This document shows positions 8,436-17,554 of a stretch of DNA of 64,000 nt, in pieces. How positions within the stretch are numbered: the stretch's first letter is position 1; the number at the start of each line of letters is the position of its first letter. The notes beneath the pieces were generated by a model. The model did not search any database, had not been told where the DNA came from, and saw only the letters and a program-made list of their open reading frames with translations. This DNA comes from Palsa-504 sp963800415 (GTDB lineage Bacteria; Actinomycetota; Actinomycetes; Streptosporangiales; Streptosporangiaceae). Position numbers and translations under genes: made by a program. The stretch is from positions 1-64,000 of the forward strand of contig CAWDBS010000074.1 of NCBI GenBank assembly GCA_963800415.1, in the 5' to 3' direction.

Positions 8436-9913
8436 CTATCGGGGGAGCAGCAGCACCGATGGGTGCGCCGCGTTCAGGCCGATGTCGTACTGCGTCGGCA
8501 CGAGGTCGGGGGCGGCCGCGTCGACCTGCCCGTTCCCCGGGTTGCGGGCGAAGCGTGGATGGGCTCCCCCGGCGACCTGCAGCCTGATCCGGTGCCCGCG
8601 GCCGAACCGGTGGGCCGCGCCGAACATGCTCACCCGCGTCGTTCCGGTCAGCGGGTCGGCCTCGGTGAGCCGGACGATCCCGTCGCAGACGTTCCGCGAC
8701 CGGCCGCGCGGGTCCACGTCGCACAGCCGCACGAACAGGTCCGCATGCGGGTTGTCGCGGGTGACGGAGAGCTCGGCGGCGACCTCGCCGATGACCTCGA
8801 CCGGCTCGTCCAGCGGATCGCTGCTGAACACCAGCACGTCCAGCCGGAGCTCCACGGAACGGTTGTCGCGGCTCCCCGCGTTCACGGCCATGATCGCGCC
8901 GCCCGGCGACGGCGTGGGGTCGGCCGGGTCGTAGCGGAAGCTGGCGGCCGGGACGTCCGGGGATGGTTCCGCGGTGCCGAGCGAGCCGCGGGTATCCAGG
9001 TACCAGCGCTGCTGCGCAGTAGCTGGCGGCGGCCAGTCAGCGATCTCGCGCCACTCCCCCGCGCCCTCGCCGCCGACCCAGATGCGCACCGGGCGGTCCG
9101 GGCCGGCGTCCGGCCGCGGACCCGTCCGGCTATTACGGCCGGGGCCGGCGTAGCGGTCGAGCAGGTCACGGTAGCCGGCCGTGACCGGCAGCCGGTTCAG
9201 CACCGGACGCAGCCGCCGTTCGGCCGTGGTCATGCGGGCCATCGCGTGGAGCATCCCGACGCTCTCCTGGTGCGCGACCATGTCGCTCCACATGACGTAG
9301 TTGTACAGGTCGAAGACACCGTTGCGGTACGCGGACCGGCTGAAGTCGTGCGGGCCGACGTGCACGACGGCCGCGACCAGCTCCGGCGGCGGATCCATGG
9401 CCAGCGCCCACTGCACGAACCCGAGGTAGCTGGGGCCGTAGGTGGCCAGCCGGCCCTCGAACCAGCTCTGCTGGCGCAGCCAGGCGACGGTGTCCTGCCC
9501 GTCCGCGATCTCGTGGCGCATCGGCTCGAACTCCCCGCCAGACCCGAACGTGCCGCGCACGCTCTGCAGCAGCACGTGGTAGCCGCGTTCGGCGAAGATC
9601 TGCGCGGTCTGCAGGGCGAACAGGCCGCCGCGGCCGTACGGGCAGCGGACCAGCACGGTAGCCGCCGACGCCACGCTGACCGGCAGGTAGTGGTCGGCCA
9701 GCAACACTGTGCCGTCGGACATCGGCACCTGGACGTCCCGCTCGACCGCGACCTGGTTCCGCTGTGGCGGCAGCGACCACGCCCGGGCCGCCAGCTTGCC
9801 CAGCGCGGCCGCGCCCCGACTCAGCGGACGAGGGCTCTGCGGACGGGGCTCAGCGGGCCGGCCTTGACGGCCTTGGGGGCGCCCTGCTGGCGCATCATGA
9901 TCGGCTGGCGCAT
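8436..9913 (-). CDS. CocE/NonD-family alpha/beta hydrolase, N-terminal frameshift
   Basis: An X-Pro dipeptidyl-peptidase S15 / cocaine-esterase-like hydrolase. It reads VERDVQVPMSDGTVLLADHY at the N-terminus, has the nucleophile elbow GPSYLG, and ends in the jelly-roll C-terminal domain of the family (RIRLQVAGGAHPRFARNPG). The body frame stays open upstream to 10181, but codon bias there is poor. A second frame has ATG 9913 behind GGAAAGGACGGCGAG, strong third-position G/C, and a leader MRQPIMMRQQGAPKAVKAG that stops near 9821. I infer one gene starting at 9913 with a single-base shift around 9820-9835, joining ...RRALVR to LSRGAAALGKLAARAW. Ester or amide hydrolysis is family knowledge; the substrate is unknown. 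Confidence 0.8.
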
Positions 9914-10050
9914 CTCGCCGTCCTTTCCGCCACGACCACACCGGCCGGGACCGGCCAGCCGAATATTCGACAAGAGCATCAATACCCGACATCTCTTTGT
10001 AGCGCTTGCGGGCGGGCAGGCGCAACCCCTGGCGTGACGCCAGCCTGGCC

Positions 10051-11460
10051 TTAGCTGGCCGGGCTGCCGCTTTCGCGGGCGCCGGCCGCGGTATGACTGG
10101 GCTCCGCCTCGAGGTCCGGCGTCGCGACGTCGGTCCGCTCGGCTGGCTCCTCGTCGGCCAAGTCGTCGCCTGGGGCGGCATTCCAGCTGTAGCCGCTCGC
10201 GCCGGCCCGCGTGACCGGGCAGGCCGGATGCGGCGTGCAGAACATCCACGCGCACGAGACGATCAGGGCGACGAGGAACCCGCAGTAGATCCAGAAGGCC
10301 GGCGTGAGGCCGGCACTGATAGTGAGCCCGAGCTGCGAGGCTTGCGCGGGCGAGATCCCGAACTGGGCGGGCGACGGCGTCTCGCCGGCCTGCACGAGAG
10401 CCGAGATGGCCTGGGCCGCCATGGGGATGACCGCCCCGGCGAGCAGCCACGCCCCGTGCCGGACCGGCCGCCAGAGCGCGGCCACGATGACCACCCCCGC
10501 GAGCGCGATCATCACGGCCACGTCCCCGGCGATCACCAGTCCCGGGTTGGCGAAGGCGTTACCCGCTGTCACCGACTGCGCCGGCCCGGCGGCCGTGCGC
10601 AGCGTGAAGCTGTCCCACGCGGGGGCGAACGCGGCGGCCACCCCGAGCCCAGCGAGCACCACAAGCGCGAGCGGACCGAGCGCGGATCCGCGCGGCCGCG
10701 CCAATGAGCCCGGCGACTTCAGGTGACCCGGCTGCCCGGCCGAGGAGCAGGCCGGCCAGACGAGGAACGCGACCACGGATCCCGCCGCGCAGGCCAGCCA
10801 GCCGATGAGGGCGAGCACGAGCCCCGCGCCGCCGACGGTCCCCGCCGCGGCGATGGCCGTGCCGGCGTCCGCGAAGAACAGTCCGAACGTGACCGCGCTC
10901 AGGCCCAGGCCGAGCAGCGCGCCGAGCCGCAGGCGGGCACCGCCGAGGAGGATGAGCACGGCGCTCGCGGTCCAGACGGCCAGGTAGATGGCGTGCGGGA
11001 TGACCTGGTCGGCCTGCTGGACGAGGCTGGAACCGCCGAGGTACGCCGGGAAGAGCCCGGCCACCCCGAGCACGACGCCCACGCCGAGCAGTGCCGCCGC
11101 GGCGATCGCGGCGGCTCTCCCGCCGCGCGCCGGACCGGCGCGCCAGCTGGAACCCAGCCCGTTCGGACCGGAATCCTGGCCGTACGGACCGGAATCCTGG
11201 CCGTACGGACCGGGGTTCTCACTCTGCGGCGCGGCACCCGAACCGACCGGCGGGGTGTGACGGCCTACCGGGACGATCGCGCCCGGCGCCTCGATGCTCG
11301 CGAACCGGGTCCACGCGGCCGACCAGCCCTCGGCAGTCTCGGGCCACCGATCGAGCGGCTGGGACCGCGGCGCCCCGGTCATCCAGATGCCGTAGAAGTC
11401 CCGGCCACGCCCGACCTCGTACTTGGCACCCCGGTACGTGATGGTCACCTTGTCAAACAC
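10051..11460 (-). CDS. Unknown multi-pass membrane protein
   Basis: About 469 aa, no family recognised. The N-terminus (VFDKVTITYRGAKYEVGRGRDFYGIW) is a soluble beta-rich segment. A Pro/Gly/Gln-rich linker with the tandem repeat GPYGQDS (two exact copies and one variant) follows near residues 120-145. About eight hydrophobic helices come next, and the tail is acidic, Ala/Glu-rich and hydrophilic. The GTG at 11460 has AGGAAAGGG eight bases upstream and immediately precedes the conserved-looking segment, so I prefer it over the ATG at 11736. It is divergent from the epimerase gene at 11636. Confidence 0.7.
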   Translation of the reverse strand: MFDKVTITYRGAKYEVGRGRDFYGIWMTGAPRSQPLDRWPETAEGWSAAWTRFASIEAPGAIVPVGRHTPPVGSGAAPQSENPGPYGQDSGPYGQDSGPNGLGSSWRAGPARGGRAAAIAAAALLGVGVVLGVAGLFPAYLGGSSLVQQADQVIPHAIYLAVWTASAVLILLGGARLRLGALLGLGLSAVTFGLFFADAGTAIAAAGTVGGAGLVLALIGWLACAAGSVVAFLVWPACSSAGQPGHLKSPGSLARPRGSALGPLALVVLAGLGVAAAFAPAWDSFTLRTAAGPAQSVTAGNAFANPGLVIAGDVAVMIALAGVVIVAALWRPVRHGAWLLAGAVIPMAAQAISALVQAGETPSPAQFGISPAQASQLGLTISAGLTPAFWIYCGFLVALIVSCAWMFCTPHPACPVTRAGASGYSWNAAPGDDLADEEPAERTDVATPDLEAEPSHTAAGARESGSPAS

Positions 11461-11635
11461 GGTCCAAGCCCTTTCCTGCTGCCGTCGCAGCCCGTCCTGT
11501 ACGAACCTAGCCCAAACCATATGAAGCCGTCCTGTAGGCCCGCTGAGCAGTCTCTCAAGCATTCCTGACTCTTTGATCTTCGCTGACCGTGAACCAGGCC
11601 GCGGGCCCCCGCGGGCACGTGGTGGACTAGAGCGC

Positions 11636-12628
11636 ATGGACGTCTTGATTCTCGGCGGGACCGCCTGGCTGGGGCGTGAGGTGGCCCGGCAGGCAGTCGG
11701 CCGCGGGCATGCGGTGACCTGCCTGGCCCGGGGCACAAGCGGCCCGGTCGCCGACGGCGCGGTGCTCGTCGCGGCGGACCGGCGCCGGGACGGCGGCTAC
11801 GACCGGGTGCGCAGCCGCGACTGGGACGCGGTGATCGAGGTCTCCTGGCAGCCAGGCCTCGTCCGCGGCGCCCTGGCGGCCCTGGGCGGGCAGGCGGCGC
11901 ACTGGACGTACGTCTCCTCGGGCAGCGTATACGCGTCGCACGCGGCCATCGGCGCCGACGAGTCCGAGCCGCTGCTCGCCCCCGATGACCGCGACGAGGC
12001 GGACGCCGAGCACTACGGCGAGGCGAAGGTGGCGTGCGAGCAGGCATCAGCCGCAGTCGCCGGCGACCGCCTGCTGATCGCGCGCGCCGGGCTGATCGGC
12101 GGCCCGGGTGATCACACCGGACGGTCCGGCTACTGGGTTGCGCGGGCCGCGCGTGACCCGCAGGGGCCGATGCTGGTGCCGGCCGTCCCGGACCTGCCGA
12201 CGCAGGTGGTCGACGTCCGCGATCTGGCCGCCTGGCTCCTGGACTGCGCGCAGGCCCGGACCACGGGCAGCTACGACGCGGTCGGCCCGGTCGCCGGGTT
12301 CGGGAGCTGGATCGAGCAGGCCCGGACACTGGGCGGCCACACCGGGCCGGTGATCGAGGCGGACCCGGCCTGGCTGCTCGGCCAGGGTGTCGCCGAGTAC
12401 ATGGGCGCGGAATCGCTGCCGATGTGGGTCGCGGAACCGGGCTGGGAGGGCTTTTCCGCGCGCAGCGGCCAGGCCGCCGCGGCCGCCGGGCTACGGCACC
12501 GGCCGCGGGCCGAACTGCAGGCCGACGCGCTGAAATGGGAACGCGAGCAGGGCCTGGACCGGCCGAGACGGGCGGGCCTGAGCGCGGGCCGCGAACGCGA
12601 GCTGCTAGCTGCCCTCGGTGTGGCCTAG
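11636..12628 (+). CDS. NAD(P)-dependent epimerase/dehydratase (extended SDR)
   Basis: A 330-aa Rossmann protein of the atypical extended-SDR group. The N-terminal MDVLILGGTAWLGREVARQA carries the dinucleotide-binding GGTAWLG. A YVSSGSVYAS beta-strand segment and the active-site-like HYGEAK (YxxxK) follow. The sugar or reductase substrate is not readable. Its TAG stop overlaps the TAG of the convergent monooxygenase through a shared CTAG, so the two genes overlap by four bases end to end. Confidence 0.82.
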   Translation: MDVLILGGTAWLGREVARQAVGRGHAVTCLARGTSGPVADGAVLVAADRRRDGGYDRVRSRDWDAVIEVSWQPGLVRGALAALGGQAAHWTYVSSGSVYASHAAIGADESEPLLAPDDRDEADAEHYGEAKVACEQASAAVAGDRLLIARAGLIGGPGDHTGRSGYWVARAARDPQGPMLVPAVPDLPTQVVDVRDLAAWLLDCAQARTTGSYDAVGPVAGFGSWIEQARTLGGHTGPVIEADPAWLLGQGVAEYMGAESLPMWVAEPGWEGFSARSGQAAAAAGLRHRPRAELQADALKWEREQGLDRPRRAGLSAGRERELLAALGVA

Positions 12629-14148
12629 GCTCTATCGTTTCGGGGATATACCGAACGGCCGACGGTGAAGCCAGCCACCTCCGGCGGTGCGTCTGCCCGG
12701 TTGAGGCGCGAGAAGCGCATCGAACCGTCGTTGATCTTGCCGTGCCGCAAGGTGATCACATCATGGGCGTAGCTCATGCCGAGCCGCCACGGGGCGCGCG
12801 AGCCGGCCCGCGGGAACTGGTCGATGGAACGCAGGACGTAGCCGGCCGAGAAGTTGAGTAGGGGCTGCTCGGTGACGCCCGGGTCGTCGTTGACCGGGAC
12901 GCACGTGTCGTAGCCGCGGGCGTCCATGTATCGGAGCAGCCGGCAGGCGAACTCGCTCACCAGGTCGGCCTTCAGCGTCCAGGACGCGTTGGTGTAGCCG
13001 ATGGTGAACGCGAAGTTGGGGACGTCGCTCAGCATCATGCCCTTGTAGGCCATCGTCTCGGGCAGCCGGACCGGTGTGCCGTCCACGATCAGCTCGGTGC
13101 CGCCGAACGCGAGCAGCTGCAGGCCGGTCGCGGTGACCACGATGTCGGCGGGTAGCTCGGCGCCGGACTCCAGCCGCAGGCCTTGTTCGGTGAAGGAGGC
13201 AATGCGATCGGTCACCACGGAGGCGCGGCCGTCGCGGATGGCCTCGAACAGGTCACCGTCGGGGACCAGGCACAGCCGCTGGTCCCACGGGTTGTACGCC
13301 GGGTTGAAGTGCGTGTCGACGTCGTACCCGGCGGGCAGCTGCTTGATCGTCAGCTTGCGGATCCAGCCGCGGATCATCTCGGGCCGGCGGCGGCTGAGCT
13401 GGTAGATCAGCGTGGTGATCGCCACGTTCTTCCAGCGCGTGACGGCGTACGCGCGCCGCGTGCCGAGCAGCGTGCGCAGCCGGCTGGCGATGGGGTCTTC
13501 GGTGGGCAGCGTCAGGATGTAGCTGGGTGAGCGCTGCAGCATCGTCACGTGCTCCGCGGTCTGCGCCATGGCCGGGACGATGGTCACCGCGGTGGCGCCG
13601 CTGCCGATGACGACGACGCGGCGGCCCGCGTAGTCCAGGCCGGCCGGCCAGTGCTGCGGGTGCACGACCTGGCCGCGGAAGTCGCTGACGCCGGGGAACG
13701 GCGGCAGGTGACCTTGGTCGTACCGGTAGTAGCCGCTGCACATCAGCAGGAAATTGCAGGTCAGTGTGGTGGTCTCGGTGCCGTGAACGGCGTGGACCGT
13801 CCAGCGGGCGGTCGCGCTTGACCAGCTGGCCCGGGTCACCCGGTGGTTGACGCGGATGTGCTTGTCGATGCTGGCCTCAGCCGCGGTGTCGCGGACGTAT
13901 TCGAGGATCGACGGGCCATCCGCGACCGCCTTGGCCTGCGTCCACGGCCGGAACCGGTAGCCGAGCGTGTACATATCCGAGTCCGACCGCACGCCTGGAT
14001 AACGGAACAAGTCCCAGGTGCCGCCGATGGCGTCGCGGGTCTCGAGGATGGTGTAGGTCTTGCCCGGGAACGCGGCCTGGAGGTGATGGGCGGCGCCGAT
14101 CCCGGACAGGCCCGCCCCCACGATCAGGACGTCGACGTGCTCGCTCAC
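12625..14148 (-). CDS. Flavin-containing / Baeyer-Villiger monooxygenase (EthA-like)
   Basis: A 507-aa FAD- and NADPH-dependent monooxygenase. The first Rossmann motif GAGLSGIGAAHHL is at residues ~11-23. The Baeyer-Villiger fingerprint FxGxxxHxxxW appears as FRGQVVHPQHWP. The second Rossmann motif is GSGATA. EthA and related enzymes convert ketones to esters or activate thioamides. The start is GTG 14148, overlapping the TGA of the upstream SDR (GTGA), so the pair is translationally coupled. The open frame upstream of 14148 is out-of-frame SDR sequence. Confidence 0.9.
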   Translation of the reverse strand: MSEHVDVLIVGAGLSGIGAAHHLQAAFPGKTYTILETRDAIGGTWDLFRYPGVRSDSDMYTLGYRFRPWTQAKAVADGPSILEYVRDTAAEASIDKHIRVNHRVTRASWSSATARWTVHAVHGTETTTLTCNFLLMCSGYYRYDQGHLPPFPGVSDFRGQVVHPQHWPAGLDYAGRRVVVIGSGATAVTIVPAMAQTAEHVTMLQRSPSYILTLPTEDPIASRLRTLLGTRRAYAVTRWKNVAITTLIYQLSRRRPEMIRGWIRKLTIKQLPAGYDVDTHFNPAYNPWDQRLCLVPDGDLFEAIRDGRASVVTDRIASFTEQGLRLESGAELPADIVVTATGLQLLAFGGTELIVDGTPVRLPETMAYKGMMLSDVPNFAFTIGYTNASWTLKADLVSEFACRLLRYMDARGYDTCVPVNDDPGVTEQPLLNFSAGYVLRSIDQFPRAGSRAPWRLGMSYAHDVITLRHGKINDGSMRFSRLNRADAPPEVAGFTVGRSVYPRNDRA

Positions 14149-14996
14149 CGGCGGGCCGCCTGCCGCGCGCGGAGCCGTTTCTCGAGCTGCGCGACGACGT
14201 CGAAGTAGTGCACCGGTGTGACCCGCGCCAGGGCGTCGAAGACGTAGGCGTCGGGACCGACCAGGATGCGGGCCTTGCCCCGCTCGACCCCGCGGCAGAT
14301 GATCTCGGCCGCCTTGTCCGGCGTGGTCATGGTGACCGCCTCGAAATCGGCTGCCATCTGCGCGTGGCTGCGCCCGCGGCCCTCCGGGTCCTTCCGGATG
14401 CGGGCGTTGCGGGCGATGCTGGTGGTGATGCCGCCCGGGTGGACGGTGACCGCGGAGACGCCGGTGCCGCGGAGCTCCTGGCGCAGCGCGTCGGTGAAGC
14501 CGCGTACCGCGAATTTCGACGCGCAGTAGGCGCTCTGGTACGGCATGCCCAGCAGGCCGAAGACGCTCGAGGTGTTGACGATGACGCCGTCGTCTTGTTC
14601 GGTGAGGATGGGCAGGAAGGCACGCGTGCCGTTGACGACCCCGTCGAAGTTGACCTGCCGCAGCCATTCGTCGTCGCCGGGGTCGGCGTCCAGGACCGAC
14701 GAGGTGACCGCGACGCCGGCGTTGTTGAACACCGCGGCCAGCGGAGCCGTCAGCCACTCGCGTACCTCCGCCGCGAACCGGTGCTGGTCGGCGGCGTCCC
14801 GGACGTCGAGCACCCGCATCAGCACCGGCCCGGGCAGGGACTTCGCGGTGTCTTGCAGGCCGGCCTCGTCGATGTCGGCGATAGCCACCGGCGAGCCCGA
14901 TCGCGACAATCGCCGGGCCAGGCTCCGGCCGATGCCCGAGGCGGCGCCGGTGATCATTACCGGCCGGCCGGTGATGAGCCTACGATGCGCGGCCAT
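14145..14996 (-). CDS. Short-chain dehydrogenase/reductase
   Basis: A classical SDR of about 283 aa. It has the TGAASGIG cofactor motif near residue 17, NNAGVAV, the catalytic Ser of NTSSVFG and the YxxxK motif in SAYCASKFAV. Likely NAD(P)-dependent alcohol/ketone interconversion. ATG 14996 is preferred (AAGGAG five bases upstream) over the GTG at 15002 that overlaps that site. It runs directly into the Baeyer-Villiger monooxygenase with a four-base overlap; alcohol-to-ketone followed by ketone-to-ester is a plausible two-step role, which is inference. Confidence 0.9.
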   Translation of the reverse strand: MAAHRRLITGRPVMITGAASGIGRSLARRLSRSGSPVAIADIDEAGLQDTAKSLPGPVLMRVLDVRDAADQHRFAAEVREWLTAPLAAVFNNAGVAVTSSVLDADPGDDEWLRQVNFDGVVNGTRAFLPILTEQDDGVIVNTSSVFGLLGMPYQSAYCASKFAVRGFTDALRQELRGTGVSAVTVHPGGITTSIARNARIRKDPEGRGRSHAQMAADFEAVTMTTPDKAAEIICRGVERGKARILVGPDAYVFDALARVTPVHYFDVVAQLEKRLRARQAARR

Positions 14997-15053
14997 CTGC
15001 ACTCCTTACCACGGCGCGGATGTGGTCGTCCATCAGGTTCACTGTCACCGTGC

Positions 15054-16085
15054 TCACTCGCGCCTCTGGTCGACGGTACGCAGGTGTACCAGATCGACGG
15101 TACGCCGTAGTACCATGATCCGCACCCGCTCCGGCGCGGTGACCACCGCCGCCACCGCCCGCGCACGCTCCGGGCGTCCGCGGTTTGCCCGCACCGTGAA
15201 GAGCACGGCCGTGGCCATGATGGCCGCGCCCGCGATACCGGTCGCGCTCAGCCGCTCCCCGAGCAGGACAGCCGCGAGGATGGCGCCGGTCAGCGGCTCA
15301 AGCAGGGTCAGCAGGGCGGCCGTGCTGGCGGCGGTGGTCCGCAGGCCGCGAAAGTACAGCGTGTAGGCCACGGCGGTCGGGCCGGTGCCCAGCGCGACCA
15401 GCAGGCCGATAGCCGCGGGGGCAGGCCGGAAGGCAATGCCTCCCGCTAGCTGCGCGAGCGGCATCAGCGTCAGGCCGCCGATGGTGAAACCGAACCCGGT
15501 CACGGTGAGGTCGTCCAGTCCTGGCATCGGCCGGGCGGCGGTCAGGGTGACCGCGGCGAAGCCAGCCGCGGCGAGCGCGGCCATCCCCGCGCTGGCCAGG
15601 ACCGCGGTTTCGCGGAATCCGGACGGCAGGCCCACCAGCAGGCCGAGACCGGTCACGGCCAGGCCTGTGGTGGCGACCGCGAACCGGCCGGCTTGCCGCC
15701 CGGTCACCCGGTCAGCGCCGAGCACCAGGACCGGGGCGGCGCCGATCGTGACCAGGGTGGCCAGCGGCACCGAGGTCAGTGACACGGCCGTGAAGTAGCA
15801 GCTCTGGTAGAACGCGGCCAGCAGGCCAATCACGGTGATCCGGATCCAGGCCGCCCGGCCCGCCGGCCAGGGCCTGCCGGTCACCGTGAGAAAGATGACG
15901 ATCAGCACGCCGCCGACGGTGAGCCGGTAGGCGGCGACGGCGATGGCGGACAGGCCGGCGGCCTGGCCCAGCAGGCTGCCCGTCAGGCCGCCTGTCCCCC
16001 ACAACAATCCGGATATCAGCAGGTACAGCAGGCCAGTACCGGGCCGGCGGCGGGCGGCCGCGGAACCCGTGGTGAACGCACGCAT
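15054..16085 (-). CDS. EamA/DMT-family transporter
   Basis: A drug/metabolite-transporter superfamily permease of 343 aa with about ten hydrophobic helices in two EamA repeats. The first begins LLYLLISGLLWGTGGLTGSLL; the second ends in the typical TLLEPLTGAILAAVLLGERLS motif (EP...GE pattern). A charged, Arg-rich C-terminal tail follows. The direction and substrate of transport are unknown. It is separated by 57 bases from the downstream SDR on the same strand and could be cotranscribed with it. Confidence 0.88.
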   Translation of the reverse strand: MRAFTTGSAAARRRPGTGLLYLLISGLLWGTGGLTGSLLGQAAGLSAIAVAAYRLTVGGVLIVIFLTVTGRPWPAGRAAWIRITVIGLLAAFYQSCYFTAVSLTSVPLATLVTIGAAPVLVLGADRVTGRQAGRFAVATTGLAVTGLGLLVGLPSGFRETAVLASAGMAALAAAGFAAVTLTAARPMPGLDDLTVTGFGFTIGGLTLMPLAQLAGGIAFRPAPAAIGLLVALGTGPTAVAYTLYFRGLRTTAASTAALLTLLEPLTGAILAAVLLGERLSATGIAGAAIMATAVLFTVRANRGRPERARAVAAVVTAPERVRIMVLRRTVDLVHLRTVDQRRE

Positions 16086-16345
16086 CGGAAAATCGCTCCT
16101 GCGACGAGAAGGGAATGGTCGCGGAAGCGGGGCGCACCGAACTTACCCAGACGGCCAGCACGCGACGGTGCTCGCCAGACACGGAAGCGCGCGTCAGCTA
16201 CTGAGCCCGGCTTTGGGCTGGGCTACTAGGCTGGCCGCGCGCGGCTATCGCCCCGCTAGGAGCGGGGCGGCGGGGTGATAGGAAAACACCGGTGCACGCT
16301 GAGCATGGTATCCCAGCGTGCGCCGATCGCGGGAACCGGCCCCGG

Positions 16346-16658
16346 TCACTGTCCGCCGGAGGCCGATTCCGGCGGCGGGGGCGGCACCGGCGATGCGTGC
16401 GACAGGGGCTGACGGGTGCCCAGGCGCTGGGTCAGCAGGTCGAGCGGGCCGCCCCCATGCAGCCCGAGCAGTTCCCAGGACCGCGCGATACCGACCCCGA
16501 GCAGATCCGCGGCACTCACGCTTTGGTCGAGCACCAGGCCATCGCCTCGACGGCGTTCACCGCGCTCCCGGCGCAACTGACAACGCCACGAAGAGCAGGC
16601 CGACCAGCGCGCCCGCGACGGTCGCGGTGCCGCTGAAGAATTGCGTGTAAGAGGTCAC
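16346..16658 (-). pseudogene. Decayed small membrane-protein gene
   Basis: A frame beginning GTG 16658 reads VTSYTQFFSGTATVAGALVG and then FVALSVAPG, typical of the N-terminal helix of a family of short 4-helix membrane proteins. It loses frame within ~90 bases. A second frame then gives AVNAVEAMAWCSTKA plus a stop, and a third gives SVSAADLLGVGIARSWELLGLHGGG. Each piece resembles successive parts of such a protein, but no frame spans them. I read this as a remnant; the function is unknown. Confidence 0.5.
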
Positions 16659-17047
16659 GGCAGCCAGCCTGCCCCTGCACGGGCACGCACGCCGGAGGCA
16701 GGTCCGGCGCGAGCCGCGCGCATGCGACTGACATGCTGCTAGACGTTCGGGCACGGGACTCGCCACGGCCGAGCGGATGACCGAACTGCTCCGGGGCGCC
16801 GGGGTGGCCGTGCTCATCGACTTCATGACGGCCGGGTAGCCGCGCCAGCCGGTCCGGCACCTCCTGCACGACGGGCGGACCGAGGAACATCGTCTCTCCC
16901 CCGGCCTGCGGCGGCGCGACGACGGCCTGCTCGTCTACGACGCGGGCCAGCCGACCCTGCTCTGAGCACGGTGGGCGGGTCAGCCCAGGTAGCGGCCGAA
17001 ACCGCTGGTCTGCCAGGTCGCGCCCGCCCCGCCGTCCATCACGCGGC
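16659..17047. other. Gene-poor stretch with coding-like fragments
   Basis: Plus-strand fragments such as MTELLRGAGVAVLIDFMTAG followed by a stop, then HLLHDGRTEEHRLSPGL and GLLVYDAGQPTLL ending in TGA near 16965, suggest the tail of a decayed protein. I could not assign a family. Nothing else is seen before the FMN-binding gene. Confidence 0.35.
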
Positions 17048-17536
17048 TCAGGCGCGCTTGTCCAGCGCGCTCTGCAGCGACTGGATGTAGCCCGCGCTGG
17101 TGTAGCTGGCGCCGGATACCGCGTCGATCTTGCCGTTCTGCGCCGTCAGCGTCTCGCTGATCAGCTTGGGAAAGGCGAATGCGCCGATCTGGATGTCGTG
17201 GAGGGTGTTGGCCGGCTGCACCAGGACCGCGACCTTGACGATCTTGCTGTTCCGCTCGATCAGCTGGATCTGGACAGGTCCGTATGCGGTGTTGGCCGCC
17301 TTTCCGTCCACGGCGGTCTCGCCCGCGGGCAGGTTCTTGGCCAGCGACCCCTGCGGGAACTCACCGGGGACGGTCGTGGTCTGCCCGCCCGAGGAGGAGG
17401 ACGAGGAGGAGGACGAGCCGCCTCCCGACCCGCCGGTCGTGGCCGCCACCGGGACGGACGGGACGTGCGACTTGAACGACAGCAGGGCCACAAGACCGGC
17501 GATGGTGCCGGTAACGGCCAGGATCACCCGGCGCAT
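17048..17536 (-). CDS. FMN-binding domain protein (membrane-anchored)
   Basis: A 162-aa protein with an N-terminal signal/anchor helix (VILAVTGTIAGLVALLSF), then a Gly/Ser linker with nine consecutive Ser. A C-terminal FMN-binding domain follows (PVQIQLIERNSKIVKVAVL), ending in the flavinylation-like motif SGASYTSAGY. In this family (RnfG/NqrC/ApbE substrates) FMN is linked to the S/T of an SGAT-type motif. It lies 18 bases downstream of the ferric-reductase-like gene, and the two probably form an extracytoplasmic electron-transfer unit. No ApbE gene is present in the window. Confidence 0.88.
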   Translation of the reverse strand: MRRVILAVTGTIAGLVALLSFKSHVPSVPVAATTGGSGGGSSSSSSSSSGGQTTTVPGEFPQGSLAKNLPAGETAVDGKAANTAYGPVQIQLIERNSKIVKVAVLVQPANTLHDIQIGAFAFPKLISETLTAQNGKIDAVSGASYTSAGYIQSLQSALDKRA

Positions 17537-17554
17537 GTTCGCGGATCCTCTCCC

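Noticed and set aside
14149..14757. N-terminal extension of the Baeyer-Villiger monooxygenase
   Set aside because: His/Arg/Gly-rich translation of the SDR gene in the wrong frame; the Rossmann motif starts right after GTG 14148.
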